Source of the DNA: Acidobacteriota bacterium | GTDB taxonomy: Bacteria > Acidobacteriota > Holophagae > Holophagales > Holophagaceae | NCBI GenBank assembly: GCA_021778785.1 | Contig: JAJYBX010000108.1 | Span: 1-6,749 of the forward strand | Length of the DNA: 6,749 nucleotides | Reading direction: 5' to 3' | Shown: positions 6,444-6,749 of the stretch, piece after piece | Layout of the letters: every line of letters begins with the position of its first letter | Numbering within the stretch: position 1 is the stretch's first letter | Translations under genes and position numbers: made by a program | Notes under the pieces: model-generated | The model's input: the letters and a program-made list of their open reading frames with translations, nothing else | Database searches by the model: none | Told to the model about the DNA's origin: nothing

Positions 6444-6461
6444 TGTGACTTGGGTCATAAT
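6444..6461 (+). promoter_or_regulatory. Possible -10 and overlapping CRP-like site upstream of the DUF255 gene
   Basis: TGTGA, six bases, TCATA (6444-6459) resembles the CRP-family layout TGTGA-N6-TCACA with one mismatch. It overlaps CATAAT (6456-6461), a 5/6 match to a -10 element 20 bases upstream of the ATG. No good -35 is seen at 16-18 bases. A site over the -10 would be expected to repress. Chance occurrence is quite possible. Confidence 0.3.
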
Positions 6462-6481
6462 CTTGACCTTCGGAGTCAGGA

Positions 6482-6749
6482 ATGTCCAATCGCCTCGCCG
6501 GCAGCCTCAGTCCCTACCTCCTCCAGCATGCCCACAACCCCGTGGACTGGTTCCCCTGGGGCGAGGAGGCCCTGGTGAAGGCCCGGACCGAGGACAAGCC
6601 CATCTTCCTGAGCATCGGCTACAGCGCCTGCCATTGGTGCCACGTCATGGAGCGGGAGAGTTTCGAACACCCCGAGGTCGCGGCCGTGCTGAATGCCCAC
6701 TTCGTGCCCATCAAGGTGGACCGCGAGGAGCGGCCCGACCTGGACGACC
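6482..6749 (+). CDS. DUF255/YyaL thioredoxin-domain protein (5' end, partial)
   Basis: The first 89 codons of a protein of the DUF255 (YyaL, spermatogenesis-associated protein 20) family, open to the window end. The family has an N-terminal thioredoxin-like domain followed by a long (alpha/alpha) barrel-like region; full members are usually about 600-700 residues, so most is missing here. Highly characteristic segments are [21 protein letters not shown] (residues 3-23, NPVDW being the family hallmark), the redox motif SACHWCHVM with Cys50 and Cys53 in a CHWC arrangement, and [14 protein letters not shown] (75-88). The biochemical function is not established; a thiol-redox or sugar-binding role has been suggested from the folds. 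The ATG at 6482 is supported by GGAG at 6472-6475, six bases upstream. It is transcribed divergently from ffh. Confidence 0.95.
   Translation, partial: MSNRLAGSLSPYLLQHAHNPVDWFPWGEEALVKARTEDKPIFLSIGYSACHWCHVMERESFEHPEVAAVLNAHFVPIKVDREERPDLDD

Noticed and set aside
5210..6448. A 412-codon forward frame antisense to ffh.
   Set aside because: It is exactly opposite a certain ffh gene, rich in His/Leu/Gln/Gly repeats typical of antisense translation, with no recognisable family.
1..6749. A novel defence, mobile or RNA-based system in the window.
   Set aside because: All substantial sequence is accounted for by recognisable or plausible chromosomal genes; no transposase, integrase, direct-repeat array, tRNA or rRNA was found on either strand.

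Overview
The window is about 6.7 kb of very GC-rich, gene-dense bacterial DNA with third codon positions strongly biased to G or C. It carries housekeeping genes of the signal recognition particle (SRP) and ribosome-maturation neighbourhood. The base composition, the gene order and a C-terminal TPR motif common in Acidobacteriota suggest an acidobacterium, perhaps of the Holophaga/Geothrix type. That assignment is an inference from memory and not proven by anything in the window.

Layout. (1) Positions 1-2333, plus strand: the tail of an unidentified gene, then three membrane-protein genes: a small Mpo1-like (DUF962) protein, a MarC/YhgN-family protein and an MgtC/DUF4010-family protein. The first three reading frames are only 3-7 bases apart and are probably co-transcribed; the fourth follows a 69-base gap. 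(2) Positions 2335-6379, minus strand, read right to left: ffh (SRP54), a membrane-anchored TPR protein of unknown function, rpsP (ribosomal protein S16), khpA (KH-domain RNA-binding protein) and rimM (16S rRNA maturation factor). This is the common ffh-rpsP-khpA-rimM order, but with a TPR gene inserted after ffh and without trmD and rplS after rimM. rimM instead meets the DUF4010 gene tail to tail with one base between the stop codons. (3) Position 6482 onward, plus strand and divergent from ffh: the first 89 codons of a DUF255/YyaL-type thioredoxin-fold protein, cut by the window end.

Regulatory reading. rpsP has a good sigma-70-like promoter of its own in the short gap after the TPR gene. 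A GC-rich hairpin ending in a short U run lies between rpsP and khpA and could lower expression of khpA-rimM relative to rpsP. khpA and rimM overlap by one base (TGATG), which suggests translational coupling. The 102-base divergent gap between ffh and the DUF255 gene holds a -10-like element in each direction and a CRP-like inverted repeat on the DUF255 side.

Nothing seen is a defence system, mobile element, CRISPR array or RNA gene. The window is best described as an ordinary core-genome region with a few local peculiarities: the start of the TPR gene, the possible attenuator, and the shortened rimM operon. No stretch of more than 300 bases lacks a gene.
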